64,000 bases of DNA from Tubiluchus corallicola. Its lineage: Eukaryota > Priapulida > Priapulimorpha > Priapulimorphida > Tubiluchidae. A program made the position numbers and the translations under genes. Each line of letters begins with the position of its first letter. Positions within the stretch are counted from its first letter, which is position 1. The stretch spans positions 797,802 to 861,801 of the forward strand of contig JAQGDQ010000038.1 of NCBI GenBank assembly GCA_030141605.1, written 5' to 3'. The notes beneath the pieces are model-generated. The model was not told the origin of the DNA, searched no databases, and saw only the letters and a list, made by a program, of their open reading frames with translations. Shown in pieces: positions 24,938 through 37,900 of this stretch.

Positions 24938-25494
24938 TTAAAGGAAGACCGGACGCTTGTTTAAACTCAATCTCTTTTTAATTTACTGTCCAAAATATAC
25001 ATTTTCTTGCCTATAAAAGTTAACAATTGTTTCTTATATTTGAATAATTAGCTTGGAAAGTTAATTAACGGCAACGGAACACAGCTATTGCTTATGTCAG
25101 AAACTAACCACAGTTTGTGCAATGGCAGGCGTCTTCCCTTGCGCGTCAAGCACATTTGCGTAGGTGTTACAGTACTGCTTATACGAATGATGTCACGAAA
25201 AATGGGCTTTACATCATATGACATCATGAAATTAACACAGCAGTTCATGATCATGGTTATCACGGCGCCGCCTTCTATTTGTCGGCCACGCGCACGTGAT
25301 AAAAATGCGCCGCTGCCAATCTTATTAGATTCACTGAGCCGCGCGTAGCTTTGAAAGTTTAACGAAATTTGAGTACTGAGGTAATTATTACATAATCTAA
25401 GCTTTGATTTAAAATAAGCTATTGTAGTTTTCAATATTTTAAAGCATTCTTTAATCTGAGCGCGTGTTTACACAATCATCCGGTAATCCTTTAA
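24938..25494 (+). mobile_element. TTAA-flanked MITE, family 1, copy C
   Basis: 557 bp with TTAA at 24938-24941 and 25491-25494. It is strongly similar to 13325-13874 in the same orientation, and most of its length aligns without gaps by eye. It does not code for a transposase. Confidence 0.85.
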
Positions 25495-26409
25495 GGCACC
25501 AAGACTCAGGGAACACAAAGCTGGCAAAAAAAATTGATAACAGATACAATTTTAATAAAGTGCGTTAACACAGTTCAAAGTGAGAGGTAGAGGGCTGCAC
25601 AAGATTAATTAATTTTTTTTGCTATTGGCAGGCACAATATCTTTTCTTGTATTATTGCTGATTTATTTAATTAAAATTTTTTTTAAAGAATTTAAGTGGC
25701 ATAAATCTATGTAGAGCGATGAACGTTGCTTTATATAATAATGTCGCACAATTTGTATGAAATAATACGTATGTTTTGGGCCGCGAAACATGCACGCGGT
25801 GTCATGGGGCAAAGGAGAGAGCCGGGCACCAGGTGCTGGGTGTACTTTAGGCACCTACACACCCTAATCCGGCTCTGTGATTAACAGTTTTTCACGTGTT
25901 GCCTACTTCTTTTTATTAGAGGTTCCGCTATAAACAAGGTAAAACGTAACTACTTTTTGTACACACTTGTTTATTTAGAGTTTTCTTAAGAAAAGCATAC
26001 AATATATTAGGCAAGCACTACGTATTCACACTGATAATGATCACTTGAAGGTTTACTCAGCGAGTCAATTTAAGTGTATGCAACATAAAGTACTCACTCC
26101 CTTAGAATTGTGAGAAATAAGGTCATAACATAAGATCATATTAACAAATAGTTTGATGATACTAAACAGTGTCGATGTAAGCAAATATTCAATATCTCTC
26201 TGTGCGCATATTATGTGTTTTTGGAGATTTATCATTATGGTATCAAACTCACCCCACAAACTAATTAACAGGTATTACTGGCTGACATTCACAATCAGGG
26301 GCTTTCTTAGATATCAATACGATAATTTCCCAGTTAGTTTTTTACGGTTCCCACACACAGTGAGCCGTTATCTAGCGCTAAATTACAGTCGTAGTTAATA
26401 TGGATGGTT

Positions 26410-26512
26410 GTGATGGCTGTGGCAGGACCAGTTTGTAGCAGAATCGGGCTGTGGCAGGACCGGGTTGAGACAGGACCGCGCTGTAACAGAACCGGGCTGT
26501 GGCAGGACCGAC
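26410..26512. repeat. GC-richer ~20-bp tandem repeat
   Basis: Variants of 'gggctgtggcaggacc' recur four to five times, alternating with 'agcagaatc' or 'acagaacc'. It stands out in composition from AT-rich surroundings. Confidence 0.7.
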
Positions 26513-27667
26513 AACCATCTAACATCAAGCATTGATTCCTGTATGGAAGCCAAAAGGAGTACTGCTCATCAGATATTTGGTTTACAAAGTTTATTAGATA
26601 CTCCACTAGATGTAATAATGTAGGTAGTTTACATGCGGCAACAGATCGGGGAAAATGGCATCAAATCATGACTGGAGCTGTGCTACATGATGGAAGTACC
26701 TAATATAATAACACGGTGATCTAAAACATCAGGGGACAGGAGTTGGTGTTGTTATTTTTCTCTCTTATTCTTGAAAAATATAAAAACCGCCATCGATAGT
26801 TAGTTTCAACTTTGGTGAATTTTTTGTCAATTTGATTGCAGAACAGATCACAATCTGTGTTAGTTACACTTTTTAGAATAAATATACGTGCATTGTGACT
26901 GTAGATAAATGGCACTCAAAACTATTTTGCTAATGATGACTAATAAATAGATAGTCTAGCTTTTGAACAACTAAAAAACTTTACTTATTACAATTTTAGA
27001 TCAATGCAGTTACAAAAATTTTCTTCTGGTTACATTGCCTGCATTATTTTTCATGCAGTCACGGAAGTTTTAAAAGTTCAAACATACGTTCTGACTACGA
27101 ATTTACGGCGGTTTCTTTACTGCAACACGCTTACTCGTCGCACATGAGGCAAAATCTGTCTGCAAAAACTTATCTAATACAGGTTTTTGCTCTTGTGCGT
27201 GCTCCAAACGCTGTTTATCAATTTTCCTTACACAGATTTTCATTAAAAATACTCAAGTTTATGTCTTACTCAAACTCATCCTGCTCTCGTGTGCATCATA
27301 CAAATTGAAAATAGTCATTTTGTCACGTGTCATCTAGCAAATGTTTACTGAGATTATCCAGACAAAACTTGTTTATACAAAAATTGCCGTGTGCGCACAA
27401 ATCTTGTGTGAGTTTTTTTTACCGTGTGCAACTATTAAGCCTATAATGTCTAAGTCTAAAAGGACTGATTAGCTAAAATAGCGATAAAAAATTATACTGT
27501 CGGTTGGAAAAAATTAAGTCGGTGAAAATACTAGTTGCATGTTTAAACACTAAGTGGAAACGTTTTGAAAATTATCCTAAGACTTACAAAACTATATTAT
27601 TAAAGCTTTTAGGAGCGAATAAATAAATTGAGACATTCTTGTTTTCAACTATGTACAACTTCTAGCC

Positions 27668-27837
27668 TTATCGGTCTTTACCAAGTTGACGTGCTCTGCT
27701 GCCCTCTCTTGGCGAGTGAAGTAAACGCTGGAGAAGGATACCAAGTTCTTCATCAATCGACTCTTCCGACGGTTTCTTGTTTCCGTCGTCAACAGGTCCT
27801 GCTGGACGTGAACACTCATCATCTAGTGTGCATGTTT
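27668..27837 (-). CDS. Vasopressin/oxytocin-type precursor exon 3 and stop
   Basis: The acceptor TTTTTTAATAG precedes AAACATGC. With the G left by exon 2 this gives E-T-C-T-L-D-D-E-C, closing the neurophysin with its last two cysteines. The tail has a dibasic KK and an acidic, leucine-rich part and ends at TAA (27670-27668). This exon has no ATG and is too short to stand out as an ORF. Confidence 0.9.
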
Positions 27838-30800
27838 CTATTAAAAAAGTACAACTGTTTGTTTAGTCGTACTTTATTCTACTAACTACATAAAAGGGGC
27901 GTCTGGCTAATCGTTCATATATATAACCTAATACGCAAATAAGTACAAGGCAAGCGACCTTTGAATCTGAAGTTTATGCCAGTATAACTAATGCGTGTGT
28001 ATATGACTCAACGCAGATGTAGGAGTGCAATAAATCTTAAAAAATCTGATAAAATGTCAAAATAACCTGAGATAATCATAGTGGGCGTTTGAAAATGTTA
28101 ATGGTTCGATTCGTCATCGTCATTCTGTATCATCTTCGTCATATCTTATTACCAGCGATGATTCGATTGTGTTTTGTAACCTAAATGCCATTCACGTGTC
28201 GGATTTTTGTTTTGCCTTTTGGAATTTGTTTCATTTCTTTACTTCTAGTAATAGCAGCTTGGCACACAGCAATCACTTTTTCTCCTAAGACGTTTGATTT
28301 CAGCAAAAGACCATAGACTGACTGGCTCTGACTGAGTCGGAAGTTATGAGTAGAGTTACCCCCCCCCCCGTCATGAACCGGAGTCAGGAGTCAAGAGCTA
28401 GCCAAAGGGCCTCTGAGCTTCCCCAGTGGGGCCAGGACGAAGCCCTGGAAACCAAGCATTTGAAACATTTTAGATGTTTTATGAGGTCTTTTTCAAAAAC
28501 TAAAATCAAGAAATTCAAACGACAAAGTAGTAAAATTCTTGATTTTAGACTCCAAAAAAACTTATAAAACTTATAAAAGTGCGAAGCAGTGTACAGTCAC
28601 TTTTCTCACGTTTTCTGAGGTGTTTGGTGTTTTAGCAATCAAATTATTAAACACTTTATGTAAGATGAATTAACACTAAGGGGGAAGAATACTTGCCTTG
28701 CAGTATTTGCCGCTGTAACAAAAATTGGCGAAAAATGTAGAAGGGGTAGGATGATGAAGCCATGCAGCCGATTAAACTTAATTTAATATATTTACTGTTA
28801 CCATAGCTAACAGAAACTCAACTGTTTTTTTGGCTTAATTTTTTTGCAAAGGTTCAGTAGCATACCAATTTAATTTCTGCTTTTTATTTAAATTTCAATA
28901 GAGTGGTCGAAATCAGGAGATTTCAGAATTTTTCAAAAATCCGACCGAACTACGGATGCTGAATTTCAAGACTCCGGGCCAAATCAGGAATGGTGGCAAC
29001 ACTAGTTACGACAGGATGATTTTAAGTTACGACTTTTTCTGATTTTAAGTTAACAGCTCTGAATTTAAAAAGCAGTGTTATTCAGAATCATTTCCAAAGA
29101 TTACAAAACAGTTGGATGACGAGTTTTGGTCAACTGCTATCGACTTTACTCAGTCGATATTTAAATATCTAGATAATAGACAATACCTAAGACGGTAAAT
29201 TTCCACCCTCCATTTCGGAAAACTCAATCAGTAAGATCAACCAAACCCGAATTCTTAACTCGATTTTTGAGGATGAATCTTGTTTCACCGATCCAAAAGA
29301 AGTGTTTGGCATGACTGTCAGCCAATTCACTCAAGGTATACTTGAAAAAATAAGCACACCATTGCATATCAGCGTTGCATAGCAGCTACAAGTAGCTAGT
29401 TGCCAGTTGTAATTTGCAGTTGTCAACTATACAGACCTTCGTTGCAGCAAACACCATTTGTTCCACAGCGACCTCTACCTCCAGCACATTCCTTCCCTCG
29501 TACTTCGCACAATATTGGTATCTCGTTCTCCTTGGCGCAATTGGCAGATTCAATGGTTCGTATGTGGCAGCCAATCAGTTCTCCACAACAAATATTAGGT
29601 CCAAAACACTGTCCCAGGCCTCCTGGACCACATTTTAAACACTGAAAAAGAATTGGTTGAAGAAACGAATCGAATACGTGCAATGGATGGTATTCCACGC
29701 AATTCAATGATGGAATACTGGAAATGTTTTTTGTCGACCAATAATGAATAATAGAGAATACCTTTCTGAACTTCTAGAAAAAGCTACATTGACGCAATCA
29801 GCTCAAGTTTTCACGACCCCATAGCGAACGTTAGCAAGATAAAAGTTGCTATACAAAGAGGGAGAGAAAAGGAAAAGGAAAGAGAACGAGAGAGGAAAAT
29901 GAAGAAGGAGAGTTAGATGGAACCCGATAAGTTTATTACTGGATAATGAAAACGTTACCAGAAAACTGACGAGGTTTAAATATTTCACTTTTCAAGCTAT
30001 AGAGAAATCTATGTGAAATATCTGGCCGTATAATAAACCGTGGGGTATTACATTTTATCACTTTTCTAAATTTACTATAGAATAATCATGCGTTGTTTGA
30101 CGTCATCACAGAAATGACGTCTGACTTATAAATTTTCCACTGAGAAGCAAAAATGGTTCCATACAGTTTGATTTAATAACCCACATTTTAAAGTACTTAT
30201 CATTAGCTTTGAACAACTACAAAATAGCCAGTTAAGAGATAGTCACAGTGTGGTCATCGCCACTGACGCAGGCGCCATTGAGTGGCATCTCAATATGCAT
30301 CTTCGGCGCCCGTCTGTGAGTATTCCTGTTACATGCCGCGTACCAATGGCACCTACAAGGATACTGTGGTCAGTTTAAACCCTCAAACCGTAAACAAATA
30401 TTTGGAGCAAACATACGCTAAAATGCTTATGCTAACATCAATCTTGACTAAAACATTTATACACGCCCTGCAGCTGTGGCGTTCCTATGCTATTTTCGAA
30501 AGTGCCTTTTGCTATAACAGCCTTCAGTTTTATGTTGTATTGTCATTGTAAAAATGCTTTTAGCCAATTAGATCTTGATTAATTTTAGGTACTTAATGAA
30601 TGCATCAATGTGGGCTGACGATCATTGGACACATCAAATAAAGGTTTTTGTGCAATTTAAGCTATTGTTTTCGTCGCAGTGTTGTATTCGTTAAGAGTCG
30701 CTTTTAGCCTATGGCTAATGTTGCAGTCTTTTTGTAAATTCGTTAAAGAGATTAAATTACTTCTTGGAGCACGAGTAACGTGTATTTACCTGTCTAACTG

Positions 30801-30930
30801 TCCTGGTACTAGAGATTGAACGTTTTCCTCCTGGAGGACAATTTGTTATAAAACACGACGAGGCAACGGTCAACAAACAGCTAGTCACTATCAAAACGCC
30901 TAGTGAATATTCTAGATCTATTTTTACCAT
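27668..30930 (-). CDS. Vasopressin/oxytocin-type neuropeptide precursor
   Basis: A secreted neurohormone precursor of 171 aa in three exons: 30930-30790, 29641-29437 and 27837-27668. In order: signal peptide (about 1-25, hydrophobic GVLIVTSCLL), nonapeptide CFITNCPPG (26-34), amidation donor Gly35 and KR cleavage site (36-37), linker (38-47), neurophysin (48-124) with 12 cysteines from exon 2 and two from exon 3 (118, 124), and a 47-aa copeptin-like tail (125-171) with a leucine-rich LLQRLLH core. The neurophysin opens CLKCGPGGLGQCFGP, as in the family. The junctions fall after RQ|CLKCGP (phase 0) and inside ...CCNE-E-TC (phase 1), the positions I recall for vertebrate vasopressin genes. Cys1-Cys6 would form the peptide ring. 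Position 8 is Pro, so the peptide is neutral and oxytocin-like there. No breaks were seen, so it looks functional. Confidence 0.95.
29437..29641 (-). CDS. Vasopressin/oxytocin-type precursor exon 2 (neurophysin)
   Basis: 205 nt between TTTTTCAG|TGT and GAAG|GTCTGT. It encodes 68 residues with 12 cysteines in the neurophysin order, including FGPNICCGE and the GRGRCGTNGVCCNE end. The longer ORF reading past it into GLYS-stop is intron. Confidence 0.95.
30790..30930 (-). CDS. Vasopressin/oxytocin-type precursor exon 1 (signal and nonapeptide)
   Basis: 47 codons from MVKIDLEYS, ending AGACAG|GTAAAT in phase 0. The ATG at 30930 was chosen because a good acceptor (CTTATATTTTCAG) ends at 30937. The coding exon then begins AACAAAATG, implying a non-coding 5' exon farther right. 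The upstream in-frame ATG would lie beyond that acceptor. Confidence 0.92.
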
Positions 30931-30936
30931 TTTGTT

Positions 30937-30960
30937 CTGAAAATATAAGAAAAACAATTA
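30937..30960 (-). other. Probable 3' splice acceptor of a 5'-UTR intron
   Basis: On the minus strand, a pyrimidine-rich tract (TTGTTTTTCTTATATTTTC) ends in AG at 30938-30937, six bases before the start codon of the neuropeptide precursor. The partner non-coding exon was not located. Confidence 0.55.
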
Positions 30961-32164
30961 ATTCGGTCACACAGCTTCTGTTCTTCTGTTCAACTATGTA
31001 GTAGTTTTTACAGTCAATTTCATTAACAGTTTTTACTAGTTCAAAAATTTTGCGTAAGTTATTAAAAACTCAATTCAGGATCTCAGAAAGACATCTCTAG
31101 CTAATATTCAAGGTCAATTTTGTGAAAGGTGCCATACAAAGGAAACATTGTAACAATGTATGGACTCTGGTAGTTGACAAATAAAGGTACAAAATGAGAA
31201 ATAAAATAAGTACTCGTTCTAAACCAGAAAATAATAGAGAGAACTTATATGTATAACAAAAATACCAAGAACTAAGATTTCTGAATCTCTGCTAAAAATA
31301 CTTAAATAAAGATTGTAAGTTTCAAATATAGTATATTCAATTACGATTCGAAAGTGCGGGAAAATGAAAAATGAAAAAATGAAATAAATTATCTCGTACT
31401 GGAAAGGCTCAACTTCACAGCTGAAATATTTAAATCAGCAGAACACTATGTGTTCATGTAAATCAAAGTTGTCGAAAAGCAAGTATTCTGATTATTCCTA
31501 AATAAAGAGTTTACAGCACACAGACGTATAGTTTAATTGAATATAAATCTGATTTTAATTTGCATGGGATAAATATTAATCCTAAAGTTCGTCCACCTGC
31601 ACTAAGTGAAATGTTTTTCGCGTGTCTTTGATTTTGCGTGTACGTGTAACTTTTAGGTAACCAGCAGCATTCTCGCGTATGTCTATGGCACTGAGACAGT
31701 GTCACTCTCCCATCGGTACATACGCGCGTTAAAAGCCATTTACCTGTTCTTATGCGGCTTTCAATGCTCTGCACTACTTTTACTTAATAACATTATTGCA
31801 CGTTATCAACGTGGGCCTACCAAATGTAAATACACAATCAATAGGTTGAAAGTGCTTTTCTCATAAGAATAAATAACGGGTAATATAAATTAGTTATTCG
31901 TGTGAATCGCAGAGTTAACACACACATTATCCAGTAACATTTAACAATCGTAATTATAGTCATGGTCAGTATAGACAGTTTATTAGACACAGTAGGATCT
32001 ACAAATGTTCCAGGCAGCATAATTATATACATGTGCTTGGAGTGTGACAGGCTGGGCAGGCACATAGATAGAAGGTTCCACTCGGTTCTCTTTGGCCTCA
32101 AACTTGCAAGAACGCAAACGCAAGTTATATAATTGCAACAATTTACACTGAGTGAGATAATGAT

Positions 32165-32330
<166 letters not shown>

Positions 32331-34283
32331 TAATAAAGCCCCTTTATTTGTAGGAAAAAATTCTACTAATAGGCCTACCCTATAAAACTATCGCACTAAC
32401 CACTTGCTTCATGTTGTCATTAAAGATGTAAACATTATAGGTCTGTGGTCAAAGACTCGGACGCACCTGGCCTGTTTAATATGATGAATATAGTGGGATG
32501 CTAGGATACGGTACATAAACAACTAAACATATTTTGACGTAGACATTTTTCATTTATTCGTAGTATGCTATTCATAGTTAATGTTTCACTAAGCAAATAG
32601 CCGAATTTAATATAAATACACACAAGCCTTGACGCAGAGACAGTCAAGCAATAAAGGTAGTCATGCAGTCAAACTCAGGTGTAATCATAAGAGGTTCTAG
32701 AAGAATCTTTGCTTCAAGCCACGTGTTAGAATTTTCAAAACGCAGTCATATAGAACCCCATAGCCCACAATATTATTTAACCCGACCGAAAAGAATTCAT
32801 TAAATCTGTCGGCCCTTCTGCTAGGAGCCACGTAGGCAAAACTGACAATAGCAGTATTATCACACAACTTAATTCTTAATGAAGATTAATTTGATCAAGT
32901 TAAGTTATTAATTAATTCAGATTTTTTAATTAATTAACAAAGATTAATTTATTCAAAAACTCAAATGTGTGAAAAGGAACGGAATTCAGATGAATTCATT
33001 AAAGGAGAAGAAAGGGCAATTATAAAGTACGTATGTCCCAATAAACTTTCGACACAAAATTGTGAAATGTACGCTACTTAAAAATAATTTTCATTAAACT
33101 TTACGCAATATTATCTGAACTTTTTTCAAACGACTTAGCGTAAAATGGCTGCCCCTAACAGTCATTGCGTGAGTTTAAATTTTCATGTTTTATACAGAGT
33201 TCCTGCTAACGCAATCTCTGTGCGCAATAAGGCAGTATGTAGATGATTTAAATTTTAAAACGAATTTTTTAACTTTATGTAAGCAAAGAGTTTTCGTGTG
33301 CTTTAACCTTGTTTCAGCATACAAAATTTTCTTAAAACGTATTCAAAACTTTTGAAAAATAACTGGTAAGAGTAACATACAAGTAGACATGTACGCCCCA
33401 TAGGCCAAATTTTGATATCTGCGTATAACCAAGTTTAATATGTACAGAGTCAGGCCTAATTTTTGTGGATACTCAATGAAATGTCGTGGCTTTCTTGTAA
33501 GAACCTTGCAAATAATTAACTGATTTTATTTGTAACTATTAAATTTTTGTAGCTCCCGGAAGTTGTAAACAACCGTTACTTTTCCTAAAGAAACAAGTTT
33601 GCGGATTCGTCTACAATTGTTCCTTTGAGACCTATAAATGAAAAATTTGTGTACCTTCAAATGATGGTTTGTTTGCTTGGCGGGTATACTAAACATACTT
33701 GAGTACATTTTGCCCAAAGTTTGATGACAGCCTGAACAAATAAATAAGGGACCAAGAGCTCGCAATAAAGTTTAAAAACTTTCAGCCATGTAAACACCAC
33801 AGTTACAAACGTAGGACTTCTCTGTTCATTCCCAAACAATGGGAATGTGCGTGGAACTTTGAACTGGCATCATATGGCATTTACGGAGGTGCAATAAATG
33901 CATTTATTGAGCAAAAACTCGAACAAAGTTATTTTGTGAAACTACTAATAATTGCTTCTAAATACTGTTTTGCCGCCAATTTGCGTTTCTTCCTAAAATG
34001 GCGTTGTTATGTCATAAAAGGTGTAATCCTCATCACCCCGAAACCCCAAAGAGATTGCGGCCCATCTTTATAGGTCTATTAGACTTAAATTGAGCTTACC
34101 GTTGTTGTGAACCTAAAGTTGTAAGCCTAATTGGTGTTTCACAGTAAAATCGGAGACAATAGATTTAAATGTACCCATGTTGCTTATGGATTGGTGCGTT
34201 TAGTCAAAAAATGTATAAAACTTTCACATGATTAGCACGTTGAACTTTTGCGCCCATTATCAGTAATAGGGGAATAGCTTGAT
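32331..34283. other. Gene-free stretch
   Basis: No supported exon, RNA gene or named repeat. It is AT-rich, with short palindromic AT words near 32880-32950. Confidence 0.35.
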
Positions 34284-34470
34284 TGGGTCACTGTTGCGTG
34301 CGTGGCGGGCGAAGTTAAGCCAAACCAGCTGAGCTAAATGGACGGATGACCACCAGTGGCATCTCGGCGTTTCTTTGCCAGTCTTGTAATGAACTCTGAC
34401 TGGGACCACAGGCCTTCCCGTTGTGCGCTGTGTACCGGTTTACAAGAGGTCGAACTGTATAAAAATGTTT
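34284..34470 (+). repeat. 5S-like short repeat, copy 1
   Basis: 'ggtcactgttgcgtgcgtgg' leads to 'gaagttaagc' and 'aaatggacggatgaccacc'. The words AGTTAAGC and GGATGACC resemble box A and box C of the 5S rRNA internal promoter. A related block lies at 57964-58060. It is probably a 5S-derived SINE head; it is not a full 5S gene. Confidence 0.4.
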
Positions 34471-34544
34471 TCGAGTCTGAATAATTGAGTGCCTGTATGT
34501 ATGACGTAATTGGAAATTATGTGGAGTAATTGGTAATTAAAGAA

Positions 34545-34880
34545 CCGAGTTAGTATAGCCTGGAAAACAGAAGGTATTTGGTTCGAGTCCCAGTTGAGGT
34601 AAAAAATCGAGCTTTCTAAGTTAGTACTTCTTTCATGTGCTTATCTGATGGATTTCCAACTATGATACAGTGTAGACTATAATTCCTCTTTGATAGACCT
34701 CTGCTGGCTTCAGTATTGTGTACATTTCTGAGTCTCAAATGTTGAGCGCACTCATGGTGTAATAGCAAGCAGAAAGTCCTAGGCTCATGTCCCAGTGGAT
34801 CATTGCAAAACTTTTCAGACTTTATAATTTAGTATTGTTTTCCTGCGTTTAGTAGGCAGTGATTACAGTCTATAGGATTT
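34545..34880 (+). repeat. tRNA-derived SINE, two units in tandem
   Basis: Unit 1 has 'ggttcgagtcc' at 34580-34590; unit 2 has a decayed 'ggctcatgtcc' at 34782-34792. Both are followed by tails like 'cagactttataatttagtattg'. The linker 'gtagactataattcc' is shared with the pair at 45870-46200. Confidence 0.65.
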
Positions 34881-35149
34881 CACGTCTATGTTTACCGTCT
34901 GTGATTATGAATGAGATCCGAAAATACCTCTGTCATTTACGATTTTTAAGTAGTTCACATCCACTTCTAATCTGAAGAAATAGTTGTAGAATTCTATTTG
35001 CAGATTTTCTATATTTCAGCTTCTACTGTATTGGCGCATTGGTTTTCGTTACCTTTTCTTTGCTTGCCTCTCTCGCATGCCATTGTTTCAAGAAGAAAAG
35101 ACGAAGATGATGATGTTGATGACGACATAATAATTATACACATTTAAAG

Positions 35150-35480
35150 AACTAGGCCTACTAACGTTTCTTGACACAAAATCATAAAAATAAAAAGCTT
35201 CTAAGAATAAAAATGTTTTAATTTGACGTCTAAAAACAGCAGTAGTTTGGGGTTTTTTAATCTCGTCTGGAAGCGCATTCCATAAACGAGAGGCAGCACT
35301 GGACGAAAATCTATCGCCAGTTGAAAAATGACTAACATTGTTCTAGGTTGTGCTAGAGTGTTAATATCACATGACCTAAGTCGGCATTGTATAAGTTAAA
35401 GTACATATGGTGTATGAGCAAACCCATACAAGGATTTGTAAGTTACATATTTGTGAATTTCGTCAAGCTAGCTTGCAAGC
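35150..35480 (-). pseudogene. CR1-like RT C-terminal relic
   Basis: The minus strand reads SRLWNALPDEIKKPQTTAVF followed by RRQIKTFLF, the classic end of CR1/L2-type ORF2 proteins. Upstream, ADLRSCDINTL appears in a shifted frame. The relic is truncated and frame-broken. Confidence 0.75.
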
Positions 35481-37024
35481 TAACGAGTTATTAAGCGAAA
35501 TGTTTATGGAAAAAAATAGCAAATAAGATTCAAGAAGACTTTGTGAAAAATGGTTGTTGTCATTTCTCAAATGAGTAGGTTAGTAATGCTAAATGTACGT
35601 CCAACTATATGTATATACTATTCCAACTATACAGCAATAAGTACCGAAATAGTTTTATTTGTAAGTACGAAGTGCGATTCTGCAACATTATCAAAGCACA
35701 TGTAAATATACTTTTCAGCGTATATAGAAGTGTGCTTTTGCGCAGAGTTAAACAAGGAGTTAAATCTTCCAACAGCGTTCTTTCTCACCAACAAAAGCTT
35801 TGTGAAACATCAAAACGTCTAAAATGGCAATGAAATAAACTTTACAGTTACTAGCAAGTAATAAACGGGAGGTAGTATGAAAATTGGAAAAAACTATAAT
35901 ACTGACAACTATAAACGGATACTAAACCATTGAGCTATCCCACTGGTCCTAGAACAGTTGCAAACAACGGTTGTTTACAATAGTTTTTTAAGAGTGCTAG
36001 TGATGCAAAATCATAGCGTATTCATCCTCTTATTTTTATTTTTTCATTCTGCTTTTTATTTCTTAAACGTCGTTAACGAACTGTGCAGACAGATTTCATT
36101 AAGTGCATTACTTTCATTTTGAAAATTAAAACCTTAGAAATGAGAGCTTAGCTTGCAGTAAGTATGCTTACCATAGTGTCCAGTCATTCTAACACGTATA
36201 GTGCATTCATTACTGTTAACAACAGCTGTAACTGAAAACAAGCTGCTAACATCTTATAAAGCTGGATTATTATGCGCAAGTCACAAGTGTCTATGACTGC
36301 TGCTTCGTGATTCTACTGGTTTAAGCTTGCAACTTTTGCAACGTTATTTATAAAACGTGACTATTTGGATAAATGATCTAAAAGTACGGTCAATCCGTGT
36401 CAACCGTCTGTAGAAAACATCTTACGTACAAACAAGGCTCGTATGTATATTGTTAGACTAAAAGTTACCGGATAGCATTATGGCGCTTTAAGAATGAAAG
36501 AGCTATCTCAAGACACAACGCTGAAGCTTTTACAGAAAAATCAAATATTCTGCAGCTCCTTTGTGTAATTTAAACTAACTACAGAAACAAAAATGTCTTG
36601 AAAAATTTTCAGTAGAAAATTTCTACCGCGCTGTTAGCTTAATAATAAATTATTATACCTCACATAGGTCTTAAATACCAATGCAAGGTATCTTGGGCAT
36701 CTTTTCATCTTAATAATCTTTTTACCAAAAGCTGAAGATATCAACAACTTGCCGACATAAAGTGCCGCTTTTCGAGGCATCAAATATGCACGAAGCATCA
36801 AGACATAACATCTCAAATAGCTGTTGGGCTATTTTGATGAAAATTAACTGTTCAGTACACAAACTTTTGAGTAGGGCAAATAAAAACAGTAGTAACTAAA
36901 TTTTAAACAATTATACATTTTAAGAAGCCCATAAATGACATGGTAAAATAATTTAATATCATATCCACAATACAGGTACCTAGCCATTAATTATTATATA
37001 TTTCCCGGTGACGCGATCTCATCA

Positions 37025-37160
37025 ATTGTTGTCATGCTTACTTAAGACGTAACCGCCTGGAAAGCAGGTCTAGAGTTCAAATCCCAATGGAGTGCAAAAC
37101 TTTTCCAGAATTTCTAATTTAATATAGCTTTTGTGCATTTATGTGATTAGTTTCTGACCA
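37025..37160 (+). repeat. tRNA-derived SINE unit
   Basis: 'aaccgcctggaaagcagg' and B box-like GAGTTCAAATCCC (37073-37085), followed by 'cagaatttctaatttaatat', match the SINE family at 16.6 kb. The A-box end is truncated. Confidence 0.6.
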
Positions 37161-37900
37161 GAAGATCCTATGTTACGGATCAGGAAATTCTGAATAGCAC
37201 AAAACAATTTTCTCAATTTTTGGGAGATCCATATAATTATAATTATAAGACTGCAGCACACCAGAATATTATCAGCACTACAGCACTAATCAGCGACGTA
37301 CTTATTACATAACATATACTACAAATATGTCTGTTTTAATATATACTCTCCACATCCAAAGTATAATGGGTATCTACGACACGAGGGTGTCAATTTGATT
37401 ATAATAACCAGGACTGGTCTTTTATTACCTTGATAATATTAATAAATAATCAAAAAACGAGCAGCTTATTCGTCCCTACAGGCCCACTGTAATATCTTCG
37501 TAATTACTACCATGCTAATAGCTATGACAACTGCTAATAAGTTGAATAGTAACGACAGGTATAATGGGTTAATCGGCTATTCATAGCCGGAGCGAACCCC
37601 ATGATGGCAATAAAAAGAGAAAAGAGGCGATGAAATAACAATTCGTAAACTAATGTATAAGTATGTGGGTGTATATCAAAAGCGATTTGGAGGTTATTAA
37701 AATAAACACAAAGTTATTGATTGGAATTAGCAGTTTCACTCATTTTAGTCTTCACTCACATGTTCGTTTTTACTTGAACTTTCCTTTAATGAAACGATAA
37801 CATGTCACAATTTAGAATTATCGTATAACGAATTATTATAATCTTCATGTCAAAATTATTATTAATGACTTAAAAACCCGCAGTTTTTTAAATTTTGCTA

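Noticed and set aside
27122-27470. Possible inverted-repeat element around 27.1-27.4 kb
   Set aside because: Only scattered words (gcaacacg/cgtgtgcaac, gcgcacaa) match; too weak to define ends.
30282-30551. 89-codon plus-strand ORF antisense to the neuropeptide gene intron
   Set aside because: No family similarity and no transcript signals; it lies within intron 1 of a well-supported gene.
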